A stretch of DNA of 64,000 nt from JANQIO01 sp043513815 (GTDB taxonomy: Bacteria > Pseudomonadota > Gammaproteobacteria > Pseudomonadales > Halieaceae): positions 620,001 to 684,000 of the forward strand of contig CP121313.1 of NCBI GenBank assembly GCA_043513815.1, given 5' to 3'. The translations under genes were made by a program, and so were the position numbers. Shown piece after piece: positions 1 to 9,733 of this stretch. Under the pieces are notes generated by a model. It made no database searches and was not told where the DNA came from. It saw nothing but the letters and a program-made list of their open reading frames with translations. Numbering within the stretch: the stretch's first letter is position 1; every line of letters begins with the position of its first letter.

Positions 1-938
1 GCCATACTGATGGGCAGGTCCAGCAGTGCCTTGGAATGCAGGGTGAACTCGCCGAAGCGGCCCTCTACATCACCTTTAAGGCGCTGATCCTGCTCTTGCA
101 GTTCTATGTTGAGGTCCAGCGGCCCCTCGGTGAAGGGGTTGATCTTCAGCAGGTCTGTCAGGTAGCGAGCGTCAGGACCGGTCAGCCGGAACTTGCCGCG
201 CGGTCGCCGGGGCGCCAGCAGGTCATCGAGGTTGGCGACGCCCTGCGCCTCTATCTCCCCAAGCTGGCCTGCCAGCGTTATCGTGAAGTCCGGTGTGCCG
301 TCGTCCAGGCGGCCCGCGATAATATCGGTATCAAGCTTTAGCGCCACGCCCTGCACCTGGCCGCGCAGGCTGATATCTGTATCGTCTTGCTTCTGGGTGA
401 TGGCGGCCTGTGACAGTTCCAGGTCCAGCGGCGCGGTGCGGTCCGGCGTCTGGTAGCGCAACGATAGTGAGCGCATTGCAATATTCGCCAGCCGGATAGT
501 CGGCCCTGCGCTGTCACCGTCGACCGCGCTGTCGTCGCTGCCGGGAAACGTGAAATTGTTGCTGCCGTCCGTCTGTTCAACCAGGGCAATAGCGATGTCA
601 TCAAGCGTTGCGTTTAGCACCTCCACTCGACCCTTCAGCAGCGGCAGCGTTGCCAGCGCCACGTCGGCTTTGCCGATTTTCAGCAAGTCCGGCAGGTCAG
701 CATTGCCACCGCCGACGCGCGCTTGACTGAGCGCAATTTCTATCCGGCTGCCGATGCGCACACTAAGCTCGCCATCAAAGGCGACCTCGCGTTCAAGTAG
801 CGCCGAAAGCTGCTGCTCGGCGGTTGCGCTGAAGCGACCCAGGTCTATGTTGAGTATTACTGTTACTGCGATAAGTAGCAGAAATGCCAGCGAGATGATC
901 AACCATAGGGCAAGCTTTAGCGGACGCAGCATGGGCAT
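1..938 (-). CDS. AsmA-like inner-membrane-anchored protein (3' end outside window)
   Basis: The frame is open from an ATG at 938 to the window edge, so only about 312 N-terminal residues are present. It begins MPMLRPLKLALWLIISLAFL, a short basic stretch followed by one hydrophobic anchor, then a long periplasmic part rich in beta-type alternation, with FDGELSVRIG and ADVALATLPLLKGRVEV. That pattern is typical of the AsmA family (outer-membrane biogenesis and lipid transport proteins of the inner membrane). An AAGGAG-like site lies about 19 bases upstream of this ATG, further than usual, and no better in-frame start is seen. A decayed IS30 gene lies directly upstream and may have replaced part of its promoter region. 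The family call is fairly secure; the exact subfamily is not. Confidence 0.75.
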   Translation of the reverse strand, partial: MPMLRPLKLALWLIISLAFLLLIAVTVILNIDLGRFSATAEQQLSALLEREVAFDGELSVRIGSRIEIALSQARVGGGNADLPDLLKIGKADVALATLPLLKGRVEVLNATLDDIAIALVEQTDGSNNFTFPGSDDSAVDGDSAGPTIRLANIAMRSLSLRYQTPDRTAPLDLELSQAAITQKQDDTDISLRGQVQGVALKLDTDIIAGRLDDGTPDFTITLAGQLGEIEAQGVANLDDLLAPRRPRGKFRLTGPDARYLTDLLKINPFTEGPLDLNIELQEQDQRLKGDVEGRFGEFTLHSKALLDLPISM

Positions 939-1047
939 AAGTGTTCGGAGACTCGAACTCCTTGTTGATCGGGCATCGAATGAAAATTCCGAAGGTAGTG
1001 CCCGGGCTCCAGTTTCAACCGTAACAGCATGAGGCAAATTGAGTCGA

Positions 1048-1410
1048 ATGAGCAACTACCATCATCCTGGTCCTGAGGAGTGCACAATCATCATGTTGGA
1101 GCGACAGCGTGGTGCTGGTTTGCGTGAGATGGCAGGGCGGCTTGGCTGGTACAACTTCACACTCTCAAGGGAACTCAAGCGACACGCTTCTTCATCCAGC
1201 TATTGCGCCGCCCGTGTACCCCGGTCTTACCAACCCAGGCGAAAGCGCTGCATTAAGCCTTCTAGACTTTAGGCGAAATTCTGCGCTGTGGCAGGTGGTG
1301 GAGTCCTGTCTGTTCGGCGGCAAATGGTCATCGATATGACCTTGGTCAGTAAATCCTCCACAGCGCACAATGTCTTACCGAGAATTCCAAAAAATCAGTA
1401 AAAATGGAGG
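1048..1410 (+). pseudogene. Decayed IS30-family transposase fragment
   Basis: The frame from ATG 1048 starts MSNYHHPGPEE, then GAGLREMAGRLGW, LSRELKRH and YCAARVPRSYQPRRKR. This follows the N-terminal helix-turn-helix of IS30 transposases (usual form: Y-x-x-L-T-x-E-E-R, G-x-S-x-R-E-I-A, S-T-I-S-R-E-L-x-R-N). The frame stops at 1272. Similarity appears to go on in other frames as LWQVVES and KWSS up to about 1339 and then SYREF near 1390, matching the region before the IS30 catalytic core. The DDE core itself is missing. No terminal inverted repeats could be made out. It is a dead remnant between two chromosomal genes. Confidence 0.7.
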
Positions 1411-2892
<1,482 letters not shown>

Positions 2893-2950
2893 CCTAGCAT
2901 CCGGCTAAACCCCGCTGGAATCCTGGGGAAGGGATACGGGGCAAGCCCGA

Positions 2951-4807
2951 CTATCGTGTATTAAGACCCACCGCCTCGATCAGCGCCGCGTAGCGCGGGT
3001 CATTCCGGTAGCCGTTCAGAAAGGAATGGGTTTCCAGGAAGATGGCGCTGCGGGCGCGCTCCTCTACTGCCTGTTGATAGCTGGCAAACCCCCGGTCAAC
3101 GTCCCCCGCAGCAAAATAGACGCTAGCCAGCAGATCCGCTGAGACATAGCCGCGCGCAGCCAGCCCCTGCAACTCTTCCAGCAACGGGCGCCCCTTGTCG
3201 GGCTGCCCCGCCACAAAATACCCCCGCGCCAGATTAGATAGTTGCCTCGGACTGCGTCCGCGCTCTGCCAGGCTGGCCTCGAACTCCGCCAGGGCCCGGT
3301 CGGAATCACCCATGGCCTGGTAAGCAAAGCCGATAATGGGGCGTGAATCCACATGCTGCGGTGCTCGCCGGGCTTCCTCGATAGCCCGCGTGTACTGGCC
3401 CGCGCGCAGGAAAGTCCAGCCGGCGTTGATCCGCACGTACGGGTCCTCCGGCATCGCGGCTATTCGTTTCTCGATAAGGGCAATGGCCTCCTCATGGCGC
3501 TTCTGGCTGGACAGAAACAGCACATAACCCAGCACATTGAGCGGATCCAGTTCCAGGGTCTTTTTGTATTCACGTTCGGCGGCAGCGAAATCCCAGTCGT
3601 ACCAGGTGAGGATGTCGGCATACAGGGTGCGCGCATCCCCAAGCTGGTTGTCGATAGCCAGCGCCCGGGTAGCGGCCGCCTTGGCCTGCGGGTACACCTC
3701 ACGCGGCGGCACGCCGCCATAGAGAGTGCCGATAAAACTCCAGGCCCAGCCCAGCGCCGACCAGGCTTCTGCAAATTCCGGGTCAAGTTGTACCGCCCTG
3801 TCCAACTGCGCAATGGCCGCTTGAAGTGCCTCCGGGGTTTGCTGGAAGGTGTTGTAGCGACCCACCAGATACGCCTCGTAGGCGGCCAGGCTGGTCGTTG
3901 GCAGAACCGGCGTAGCGCCAGCCTCCGGGTATTGCAGGGCCAGCGTCCGACTGACCTGTTCCGCTACATCCTGTTGAATAGAGAACAGGTCGGCCACCGA
4001 CAACGCCCGGTCGTAGGTTTCCGCCCACAGGTGACGATCGGTGTCGGCGTCGATCAACTGCACGGTAATCCTCACCCGGTCGTCAGCCACGCGAACACTG
4101 CTTTCGATCACCGCGTCCACCTTCAACTGGGCGGCAATGTCCGACAGGCTCATCGTGGTTTCGCGGAAGCGCTCTACCGAAGTCCGCGAGGCGACCTGCA
4201 GGGTGGCCAGCCCGGCAAGCCGGCTCAGTAATTCCTCCTGCATGCCGTCGGCGAAGTAACCGTGATCCTGGCCGGGGCTCAGGTCGGCAAAGGGCAGCAC
4301 AGCGATAGATCGGATGCGCGGTACTTGCGCAGGCTCTGATCCGTCGGAAAGGCTGCGGACCAGCCACCAGCCCGGTGTCGCCACCAGCAGCAATACAAAT
4401 ACCGCTGCCCATACCTGCCGGGATCGCGAACTGCGGGGGTTCGCCAACGGCTCCACCGCCGCCACGGGCTCTACATCACAGAGCATGCGGTAGCCGCGGC
4501 CGCGCACCGAACTCAGATAACGGGGTGTCTGGCCATCTTCCCCCAGCGACTGGCGCAACAGGCGCACCCGCTGTGACAGGGTCTCGTCACTGACCACCAC
4601 GCCATCCCACACCTGCTGAATCAGGGAATCCTTGTCGAGCGTGTGGGGCGCAGCGCGAATCAGTGCCGCCAGCAGGCGGAAAGAGAGGTTCGGTAGTTCA
4701 ATTGCGGTGCCGTCGCGACTCACCGTCTGGCGCTGTAGATCCACGACCAGGTCAAGCACCTGGAAACAGGTCTCTTCCCGCTCTGAATTTGCCGTGTTCA
4801 CCGCCAA
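2951..4807 (-). CDS. CadC-like membrane transcriptional regulator with TPR domain
   Basis: One-component regulator of 618 residues. Residues about 15-110 form an OmpR/PhoB-type winged helix (RLLAALIRAAPHTLDKDSLI, VVSDETLSQRVRLLRQSLGE). A single membrane helix follows near 131-150. Next comes a TolB-N/FlgO-like periplasmic segment (IRSIAVLPFADLSPGQDHGYFADG..., about 163-300), then TPR repeats to the end. Such proteins sense outside signals and bind DNA while still in the membrane. It is divergent from the outer-membrane barrel gene at 4963, its likely target. The start is TTG at 4807 or GTG at 4801; neither has a strong ribosome site. The ligand is unknown. Confidence 0.85.
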   Translation of the reverse strand: MAVNTANSEREETCFQVLDLVVDLQRQTVSRDGTAIELPNLSFRLLAALIRAAPHTLDKDSLIQQVWDGVVVSDETLSQRVRLLRQSLGEDGQTPRYLSSVRGRGYRMLCDVEPVAAVEPLANPRSSRSRQVWAAVFVLLLVATPGWWLVRSLSDGSEPAQVPRIRSIAVLPFADLSPGQDHGYFADGMQEELLSRLAGLATLQVASRTSVERFRETTMSLSDIAAQLKVDAVIESSVRVADDRVRITVQLIDADTDRHLWAETYDRALSVADLFSIQQDVAEQVSRTLALQYPEAGATPVLPTTSLAAYEAYLVGRYNTFQQTPEALQAAIAQLDRAVQLDPEFAEAWSALGWAWSFIGTLYGGVPPREVYPQAKAAATRALAIDNQLGDARTLYADILTWYDWDFAAAEREYKKTLELDPLNVLGYVLFLSSQKRHEEAIALIEKRIAAMPEDPYVRINAGWTFLRAGQYTRAIEEARRAPQHVDSRPIIGFAYQAMGDSDRALAEFEASLAERGRSPRQLSNLARGYFVAGQPDKGRPLLEELQGLAARGYVSADLLASVYFAAGDVDRGFASYQQAVEERARSAIFLETHSFLNGYRNDPRYAALIEAVGLNTR

Positions 4808-4832
4808 AAATTACCCATCGGGGTATCTCTAA

Positions 4833-4849
4833 TCAATTGTTTTAATTGA
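4833..4849. promoter_or_regulatory. Inverted repeat in the CadC-like/omp intergenic region
   Basis: TCAATT-N5-AATTGA lies in the AT-rich 155-bp stretch between the divergent regulator and barrel genes. It is a possible operator for the adjacent winged-helix regulator. This rests only on position and symmetry. Confidence 0.3.
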
Positions 4850-4962
4850 ACTTTTAAAGCTTCAGCAACACTTCATCAATCTTCATGGAGCTTTCAGCGA
4901 GTGTATCGGAAAAACCCCCACAGTGGGCGACGTTGACTGCAATCCACCACAAGGAAATTGCC

Positions 4963-5523
4963 ATGAACAATCAGACACTGACCATCACTGGCCTCGTGCT
5001 GGCCCTGGCCGTCGCACCACTGTCCGCCAGCGCGGGAGAGGGATTTTACGTCGGCGCCAGCATCGGCTCGGCCAATCTCGATGACGACTTCGACGGCTTC
5101 GAGATCGATGACGACGCCACGGCTTACCGGCTCAACGCCGGCTGGCAGGTAAACCAGTATGTCGGGCTGGAGTTCGGCTACCAGAATTTTGGGGACTTCG
5201 AGCAAAGCTTTGACATTAACGGGGAGCGCGCCAACGCTAAACTCAGCGCCGACGGCTACACCCTGGGTGTGACGGCCAGCTACCCGCTGGGCGAACACTT
5301 CGAATTGCTGGGTCGCGCTGGCGCTTTCTTCTGGGACGGCGAGGCCGAGATCAACAACGCCAGCCAGGCCGACCCGGGTGACACCAACCCCTACTTTGGC
5401 GCTGGCCTGGGCTATAACTTTAACCAAGTATTCTCCGTCTATGCCGACTGGATTCGCTACGACCTGGAAGACACCGAGAGCGATGTGCTGTCGCTGGGTT
5501 TCCGTTTCCGATTTGGCCGCTAG
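4963..5523 (+). CDS. Small outer-membrane beta-barrel protein (OmpA/OmpW-like porin fold)
   Basis: A 186-residue exported protein. Start ATG 4963 is preceded by AAGGAAAT at 4951. It has a signal peptide ending ...APLSASAGEG, then GFYVGASIGSANLDDDFDGF, alternating aromatic strands (VGLEFGYQNFGDF, GYTLGVTASYPLG, PYFGAGLGYNFNQ) and a C-terminal strand LSLGFRFRFGR, ending in R rather than the usual aromatic residue. Eight-stranded small porin-like barrels have this length and look. It is divergent from the CadC-like regulator. Function unknown beyond outer-membrane location. Confidence 0.8.
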   Translation: MNNQTLTITGLVLALAVAPLSASAGEGFYVGASIGSANLDDDFDGFEIDDDATAYRLNAGWQVNQYVGLEFGYQNFGDFEQSFDINGERANAKLSADGYTLGVTASYPLGEHFELLGRAGAFFWDGEAEINNASQADPGDTNPYFGAGLGYNFNQVFSVYADWIRYDLEDTESDVLSLGFRFRFGR

Positions 5524-5629
5524 CCGGCTTTTTAGCTTCATTGATGGAGAGCTTGAAGGTGGAGTCGGTGGGGAAGAAACCCACGGCGGCGAAAGTGTTA
5601 ACTATGCGGCCGGAACAGACCGAAGAGAA

Positions 5630-5678
5630 ATGGCCCGCCCGAGAGGATTCGAACCTCTGACCTCTGCCTCCGGAGGGC
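5630..5678. repeat. Left attachment site: 49-bp copy of the tRNA-Arg 3' part
   Basis: Identical over 49 bases to 14375-14423. It contains the 3' end of tRNA-Arg from CCA through the T arm, variable loop and anticodon stem-loop, and then diverges, so it cannot be a working tRNA. This is the left border of the island. Confidence 0.93.
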
Positions 5679-5816
5679 GTTTTCTAGATGCACTCCAGTG
5701 TATAACGGTGAACCCAGATAAGTCTCCATGGGTTTTATATCCAATTTAAATCAATAGGTTACAAATTCACGGTTGTTCATCGGCATCCGCCGTGTTTCAC
5801 TTTCACTCATTCGAAA

Positions 5817-5842
5817 TGGACTTACTGTGGACTTAAGTCCAC
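5817..5842. repeat. Left arm-type integrase sites (TGGACTTA pair) and 16-bp palindrome
   Basis: TGGACTTA occurs at 5817-5824 and 5828-5835, 11 bp apart. The second copy is half of a perfect palindrome, GTGGACTTAAGTCCAC (5827-5842). The same octamer pair with the same 11-bp spacing occurs at the other island end (14300-14318). This fits arm sites of a lambda-type integrase; the palindrome also sits just before the integrase ATG and could give autoregulation. Confidence 0.6.
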
Positions 5843-5847
5843 GTCAG

Positions 5848-7101
5848 ATGGAGTTGGAAGTGCGAGCGAAACTGACGACCACTGCGGTAAATGGCCTGGA
5901 GCCAGGTGAGAAACCCTTCGAGGTAGTGGATACCGAGATCAAGGGTTTCCTGCTGCGGGTCCAGCCATCGGGTGCCAAGACCTACTACTACAGCTACCGG
6001 ACCAAGACCGGGAAGCGCAAGCGGATAAAGCTGGGAGCGCATGGTGCCGTCACCATCGCCATGGCCCGGGATGCCGCCCGAAAAGCCGCCGGAGAGGTCG
6101 CCCAGGGTGTAGATGTGCAAGGTGAGAAGATCGCAACCCTTGCGCAGGCCAAGGCGGCTCGCCAGAGGACGCTGAGCGCGTTCCTGGAGGATCAGTACGC
6201 GCCCTGGCTGATTACGCACCAGAAGTCCGGGCAGGCGACCCTGGAGCGCCTGAGAAGCGCGTTTGGGGATTTCATGGGTCTGCCGATGGAAGAGATCACG
6301 ATAAAGCGCCTGGATCAGTGGCGGACCGCCCAGCTCAAGCGAGGCCTGAAGCCTTCCACTATCAACCGTTCGGTGAATTGTCTCCGGGGTCTCCTTAGCA
6401 GGGCAGGGGAGTGGGACGTTCTCGTGGAGCACCCGCTCTCCGGGCTGAAGCCCTTAAAGGTGGACCGGGCTCCCAAGGTGAGATTCCTGTCACCGGATGA
6501 GGATGATCGCCTGGACGCCGCTCTGGATGCCCGGGACGCCCGGCTCAAAGCCGCCCGGGAGTCCGGCAACAAACACCGGGCCGCCCGGGGATATCCGCTG
6601 CTTCCGGACCTGTCCGGCCGTGCCTTCGCGGACCGGATGACTCCTCTTGTAAGGGTTTCCCGGAAGACCGGGCTCCGGAAAGGGGAGCTATTTGACCTTG
6701 TAAGGGCTGATATCGACCTGGAGGCCAGGATTCTCACCGTGGACGGGGAGCGGACCAAGAGCGGCCATACCCGGCACATACCTTTGAGTCCTACTGCTTA
6801 CGAGACTCTAGCTGCCTGGCTGGCTCATCTCCCGGAGGACTGCGAGCGAGTTTTCCCGGCAGACGATGGTGGTCGCCTGAATAATGTCCGGAAGTCCTGG
6901 GCGTCGATCCTAGAGGAGGCGGGGATAGAAAACTTCCGCTGGCATGATATGCGGCATGATTTCGCTTCAAAGCTTGTTATGGCCGGTGTTCCTCTCAATA
7001 CAGTAAGAGAGCTATGCGGTCATGCTGATTCGAACACAACACTCCGTTATGCTCATCTAGCCCAAAGCCACAGGAGGGATGCGGTTTCTGTGCTCGGTTA
7101 A
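5848..7101 (+). CDS. int: Site-specific tyrosine recombinase (island integrase)
   Basis: Integrates and excises the island at tRNA-Arg. Counting from the ATG at 5848 (417 residues), an N-terminal DUF4102-like arm-binding part (KGFLLRVQPSGAKTYYYSYR...LGAHGAVTIAMARDAA) is followed by a core-binding part. The catalytic domain shows R277 (TGLRKGEL), K304 (TKSGHTRHIPL), H366-x-x-R369 (WHDMRHDFAS), H392 (CGHAD) and nucleophile Y401 (TTLRYAHL), so the set is complete. The frame extends upstream to a TTG at 5773, but the family pattern begins around the ATG. It is followed after 30 bases by the first cargo operon. Confidence 0.93.
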   Translation: MELEVRAKLTTTAVNGLEPGEKPFEVVDTEIKGFLLRVQPSGAKTYYYSYRTKTGKRKRIKLGAHGAVTIAMARDAARKAAGEVAQGVDVQGEKIATLAQAKAARQRTLSAFLEDQYAPWLITHQKSGQATLERLRSAFGDFMGLPMEEITIKRLDQWRTAQLKRGLKPSTINRSVNCLRGLLSRAGEWDVLVEHPLSGLKPLKVDRAPKVRFLSPDEDDRLDAALDARDARLKAARESGNKHRAARGYPLLPDLSGRAFADRMTPLVRVSRKTGLRKGELFDLVRADIDLEARILTVDGERTKSGHTRHIPLSPTAYETLAAWLAHLPEDCERVFPADDGGRLNNVRKSWASILEEAGIENFRWHDMRHDFASKLVMAGVPLNTVRELCGHADSNTTLRYAHLAQSHRRDAVSVLG

Positions 7102-7131
7102 GAAACGCCGAATCAGTGTGTTATCGCGGAT

Positions 7132-8097
7132 ATGATTAAAGGGATTTTTGATGAGTCGACACTGCCCGATAGCCAGTCCTGGCGTACTTTGTCAGAGTGG
7201 CAACAGGAGCATGATGATTCCCTCAGGGAAGTGGAGCGGAAATATTTGGCAGGAGAGCTCGACCTGGCCCTACACACTCCGCGTGAAAGATTTCTGGCAT
7301 ACGTTGAAGCGTATGAGCCGACCAGAACTGGAATAGCCCATTTCACATACCGCGGGCCAATAAAAATTGAGCACCGCCTTCTGGAGGAACTGCTTGATAA
7401 GAGCCAGGTGAGGCTTGGTACTGATCGATGCGCGATATTGGACGTGCAGCAGATTCAGGATTGGTCTACGTCGTGCCCTTTTCAGGGGTTCCCTGTTGGA
7501 CGTTTCTCCGGATGGGCGGATTGGGAAGAAGACTACGAGGACTGGCATCCGGTTTATCAGTGCTTATTCCCGCCACTACGCATGGGTTTGGGCAGCACCA
7601 TGGAGCGAATTACGAACAGCAATCCAATATATGAAGAGACAGAATCAGGCCGCATCTTCAAAGACTTGGCGGCCACGCTCCCGAAAGGCTGGGCTTTTGA
7701 TGAAAGCACGGCGGGTATTTTTAAAATTGATGACCTCTGTATTAGTGCGAAGCAAACGCCGGTCCCACCACGGGACCTTGATGTCCTTGCTCAGCGTCCT
7801 CCTCTTATGCGGACTGATGCGATGAGCGAGCTGTTGTGGAGAGTTCTAGTGGATCATCCGAAAATTTCGGCTAAAGACTGCCTGCGATTGCTACAAATCG
7901 AGCTGGATGCGGATTCACCTAAGTACGATCTTGATTTAATCCTGTTGAGAGCTGATGCGCTTGCAGTGGAGTGGCGGGATAGCAAGGGACTGGAAAAAAC
8001 GGTGACCCTGAAAGTACTGGCAAACAGACTTTCAAGGCTGAGGTCCAAGAGCCCGGGGCGGCAAGATATCGCAAAGCGAGGGGAGCCTAGAGAATGA
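7132..8097 (+). CDS. Hypothetical protein, first gene of the exonuclease cargo operon
   Basis: A 321-residue protein I do not recognise. It has no signal peptide or membrane segment. The middle is aromatic and acidic (GRFSGWADWEEDYEDWHPVYQCLFPPL); the C-terminal 90 residues look helical (ELLWRVLVDHPKISAKDCLRL, ...LKVLANRLSRLR). Its stop overlaps the next start (ATGA), and that gene overlaps the exonuclease-BRCT gene the same way, so the three are probably translated together. A role in DNA metabolism or defence is inference from context only. Confidence 0.7.
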   Translation: MIKGIFDESTLPDSQSWRTLSEWQQEHDDSLREVERKYLAGELDLALHTPRERFLAYVEAYEPTRTGIAHFTYRGPIKIEHRLLEELLDKSQVRLGTDRCAILDVQQIQDWSTSCPFQGFPVGRFSGWADWEEDYEDWHPVYQCLFPPLRMGLGSTMERITNSNPIYEETESGRIFKDLAATLPKGWAFDESTAGIFKIDDLCISAKQTPVPPRDLDVLAQRPPLMRTDAMSELLWRVLVDHPKISAKDCLRLLQIELDADSPKYDLDLILLRADALAVEWRDSKGLEKTVTLKVLANRLSRLRSKSPGRQDIAKRGEPRE

Positions 8098-8465
8098 GTG
8101 ATCGCGTATTTAGGTCTGTTGACGAGCCCATCCGTGAACACATTTCGTGGAGCCAGCGCTGGGAAGGGCGTGATCGTGGACTGATTACTTGTTGGGAAGT
8201 GGGTCGGCGAAAACGTGATAAGGAGCCTGTGCTTGCAGAGAAAGCTTCGAGAGGTGAGTTGCCAGTGCTCGGATGGAAAGGAGGGGTCGAGAAGTCGATC
8301 AAGAAGGGTGAGAAATTGGGCACACTCTATTATCTCGCGCAGTGGCAGGGACTGCGTGGCGAGGATTTGGATATCGATCTGAACGATGAGCCTGAAATCA
8401 CATGCAGTAGGACTGCAGTTAAAGTTGTTTTCACTGGCGATGTAAAAAAATACGGAAGCGCGTGA
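8094..8465 (+). CDS. Hypothetical protein, middle gene of the exonuclease cargo operon
   Basis: A 123-residue protein with no recognised family. It is charged and soluble-looking, with GLITCWEVGRRKRDKEPVL, LGWKGGVEKSIKKGEK and LYYLAQWQG. The ATG overlaps the stop of the gene before by 4 bases (ATGA), and its own stop overlaps the GTG of the exonuclease gene by 4 bases (GTGA). This tight coupling suggests a partner of the exonuclease, but nothing in the sequence gives a biochemical role. Confidence 0.65.
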   Translation: MSDRVFRSVDEPIREHISWSQRWEGRDRGLITCWEVGRRKRDKEPVLAEKASRGELPVLGWKGGVEKSIKKGEKLGTLYYLAQWQGLRGEDLDIDLNDEPEITCSRTAVKVVFTGDVKKYGSA

Positions 8466-9340
8466 GTCAGTATATGGACTTTGTGGCGATTGATCTTGAA
8501 ACCGCAAATGCAGACATGGCGTCAATATGCCAGATCGGCGTCGTTCGATACGCTAGCGGTGAGCTGGTTGCAGAATGGAGCACACTGATCGACCCGCGAG
8601 ATTACTTCGATCCAATAAATGTTGGTATCCATGGGATTGATGAATCTGATGTCAATGAATCCCCCGTGTTTGAAGAAGTGTATTCCAACCTGGCCGGACT
8701 CCTTTCGGGGAATATTTGCGTCAGTCATACGCACTTTGATCGAACCTCTTTGGACAAGGCGATTCGACGAAAATCGCTTCCACCATTGGAGGTCACATGG
8801 CTCGATTCTGCGCGTGTCGCGAGGCGTGCCTGGGAAGAGTGTGCGTGGCGTGGCTACGGACTTGCCAATGTCTGCTCCTTGATTGGGTTCGAGTTCAAGC
8901 ACCATGATGCTCTTGAAGACGCGAGAGCGGCAGGTGCCGTTATCAACGCGGCCATAAAAAGAACTGGGCTAACACTGGATGGTTGGCTAACAAGAGTTGG
9001 TGAACCCATATCTGGTGACGGCCATAAGGGAAGCCTAAAGCTTGAAGGCAACCCAGAGGGAGAGCTATATGGCCAGCGCCTAGTGTTCACGGGGTCGCTT
9101 GCCATTCCGCGCCGAGAAGCGGCTGCGCTGGCCGCCAGTGTTGGTTGCGACGTAGCGGGAGCCGTAAGCAAGAAAGTCGATTACTTGGTCGTAGGTGATC
9201 AAGACATTTCCAGGCTCGCGGGCAAGAGTAAGAGCAGTAAACATTTGCGCGCTGAAGAGCTAATTTCGCAGGGCTGCGACATCAGGATACTAATGGAAAG
9301 TGACTTTCGAGCGCTGGTCGAGAGTGCTCATTCAGTCTAA
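8462..9340 (+). CDS. DEDDh 3'-5' exonuclease fused to a BRCT domain
   Basis: A 292-residue fusion. The N-terminal half is a DnaQ-type exonuclease: Exo I FVAIDLETANADM (D11, E13), Exo II around SHTHFDRTSLD, and Exo III HHDALEDARAAG (H148, D153). The C-terminal part (about 203-290) is a BRCT domain like that of NAD-dependent DNA ligase: GQRLVFTGSLAIPRREAAAL, VSKKVDYLVVGD, SKHLRAEELISQG and a final F. It probably trims DNA 3' ends and is recruited by BRCT binding to DNA ends or a partner. Start is GTG, overlapping the gene before by 4 bases. Last gene of the left cargo operon. Domain calls are secure; a defence or repair role is inferred. Confidence 0.88.
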   Translation: MSQYMDFVAIDLETANADMASICQIGVVRYASGELVAEWSTLIDPRDYFDPINVGIHGIDESDVNESPVFEEVYSNLAGLLSGNICVSHTHFDRTSLDKAIRRKSLPPLEVTWLDSARVARRAWEECAWRGYGLANVCSLIGFEFKHHDALEDARAAGAVINAAIKRTGLTLDGWLTRVGEPISGDGHKGSLKLEGNPEGELYGQRLVFTGSLAIPRREAAALAASVGCDVAGAVSKKVDYLVVGDQDISRLAGKSKSSKHLRAEELISQGCDIRILMESDFRALVESAHSV

Positions 9341-9496
9341 CCGCCGGTTAGCCTCCGCTCGTCATGTACATCCTTTTTAACGGTTTGATCATAGATAGCA
9401 TCATCGATAGCACTAAATATCTCTAATAGCGTCATTCGGCACTTGTGCTGAGAAACACTTTGCTCGGAGTTCATATACAACTACGGGCAAGCACAG

Positions 9497-9733
9497 ATGC
9501 ATTATTCAGATATTCCCTCAGCTTCCAGGGCATTTTCCGAGCGAGAAGCCGCCTCTTACATTGGTATGAGTCGATCATTCCTGGCCCAATCTAGGATGGA
9601 TGGTCCCAGGGAGAGGCGTACTCCAGCCCCGCCATTTATCAAGATTGGTCGATCGGTCCGCTACTTGCGAGAAGATCTTGATGAATGGCTAGACAAATTC
9701 CCGCGACTTGGCCACTTAGGCGAGCAGCCGTGA
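9497..9733 (+). CDS. AlpA-like excisionase/transcriptional regulator
   Basis: A 78-residue MerR-like helix-turn-helix protein (HTH_17 type): FSEREAASYIGMSRSFLAQSR, then PPFIKIGRSVRYLREDLDEWLD. This is the pattern of AlpA/Xis proteins that control excision or the early operon of integrated elements. It lies directly before the replication gene, whose likely GTG start overlaps its stop (GTGA), so the two are probably coupled. The 155-bp gap before it holds no other gene and presumably the promoter; short GATAGCA repeats are seen near 9395 and 9406. Confidence 0.82.
   Translation: MHYSDIPSASRAFSEREAASYIGMSRSFLAQSRMDGPRERRTPAPPFIKIGRSVRYLREDLDEWLDKFPRLGHLGEQP

Noticed and set aside
5630..5678. 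Second tRNA-Arg gene
   Set aside because: Only the 3' part is present; the 5' acceptor strand and D arm are missing, so it is an attachment-site copy.
5773..5847. Longer integrase start at the TTG
   Set aside because: It would place the palindrome and arm sites inside the coding region, and the family pattern begins at the ATG at 5848; kept only as an alternative.
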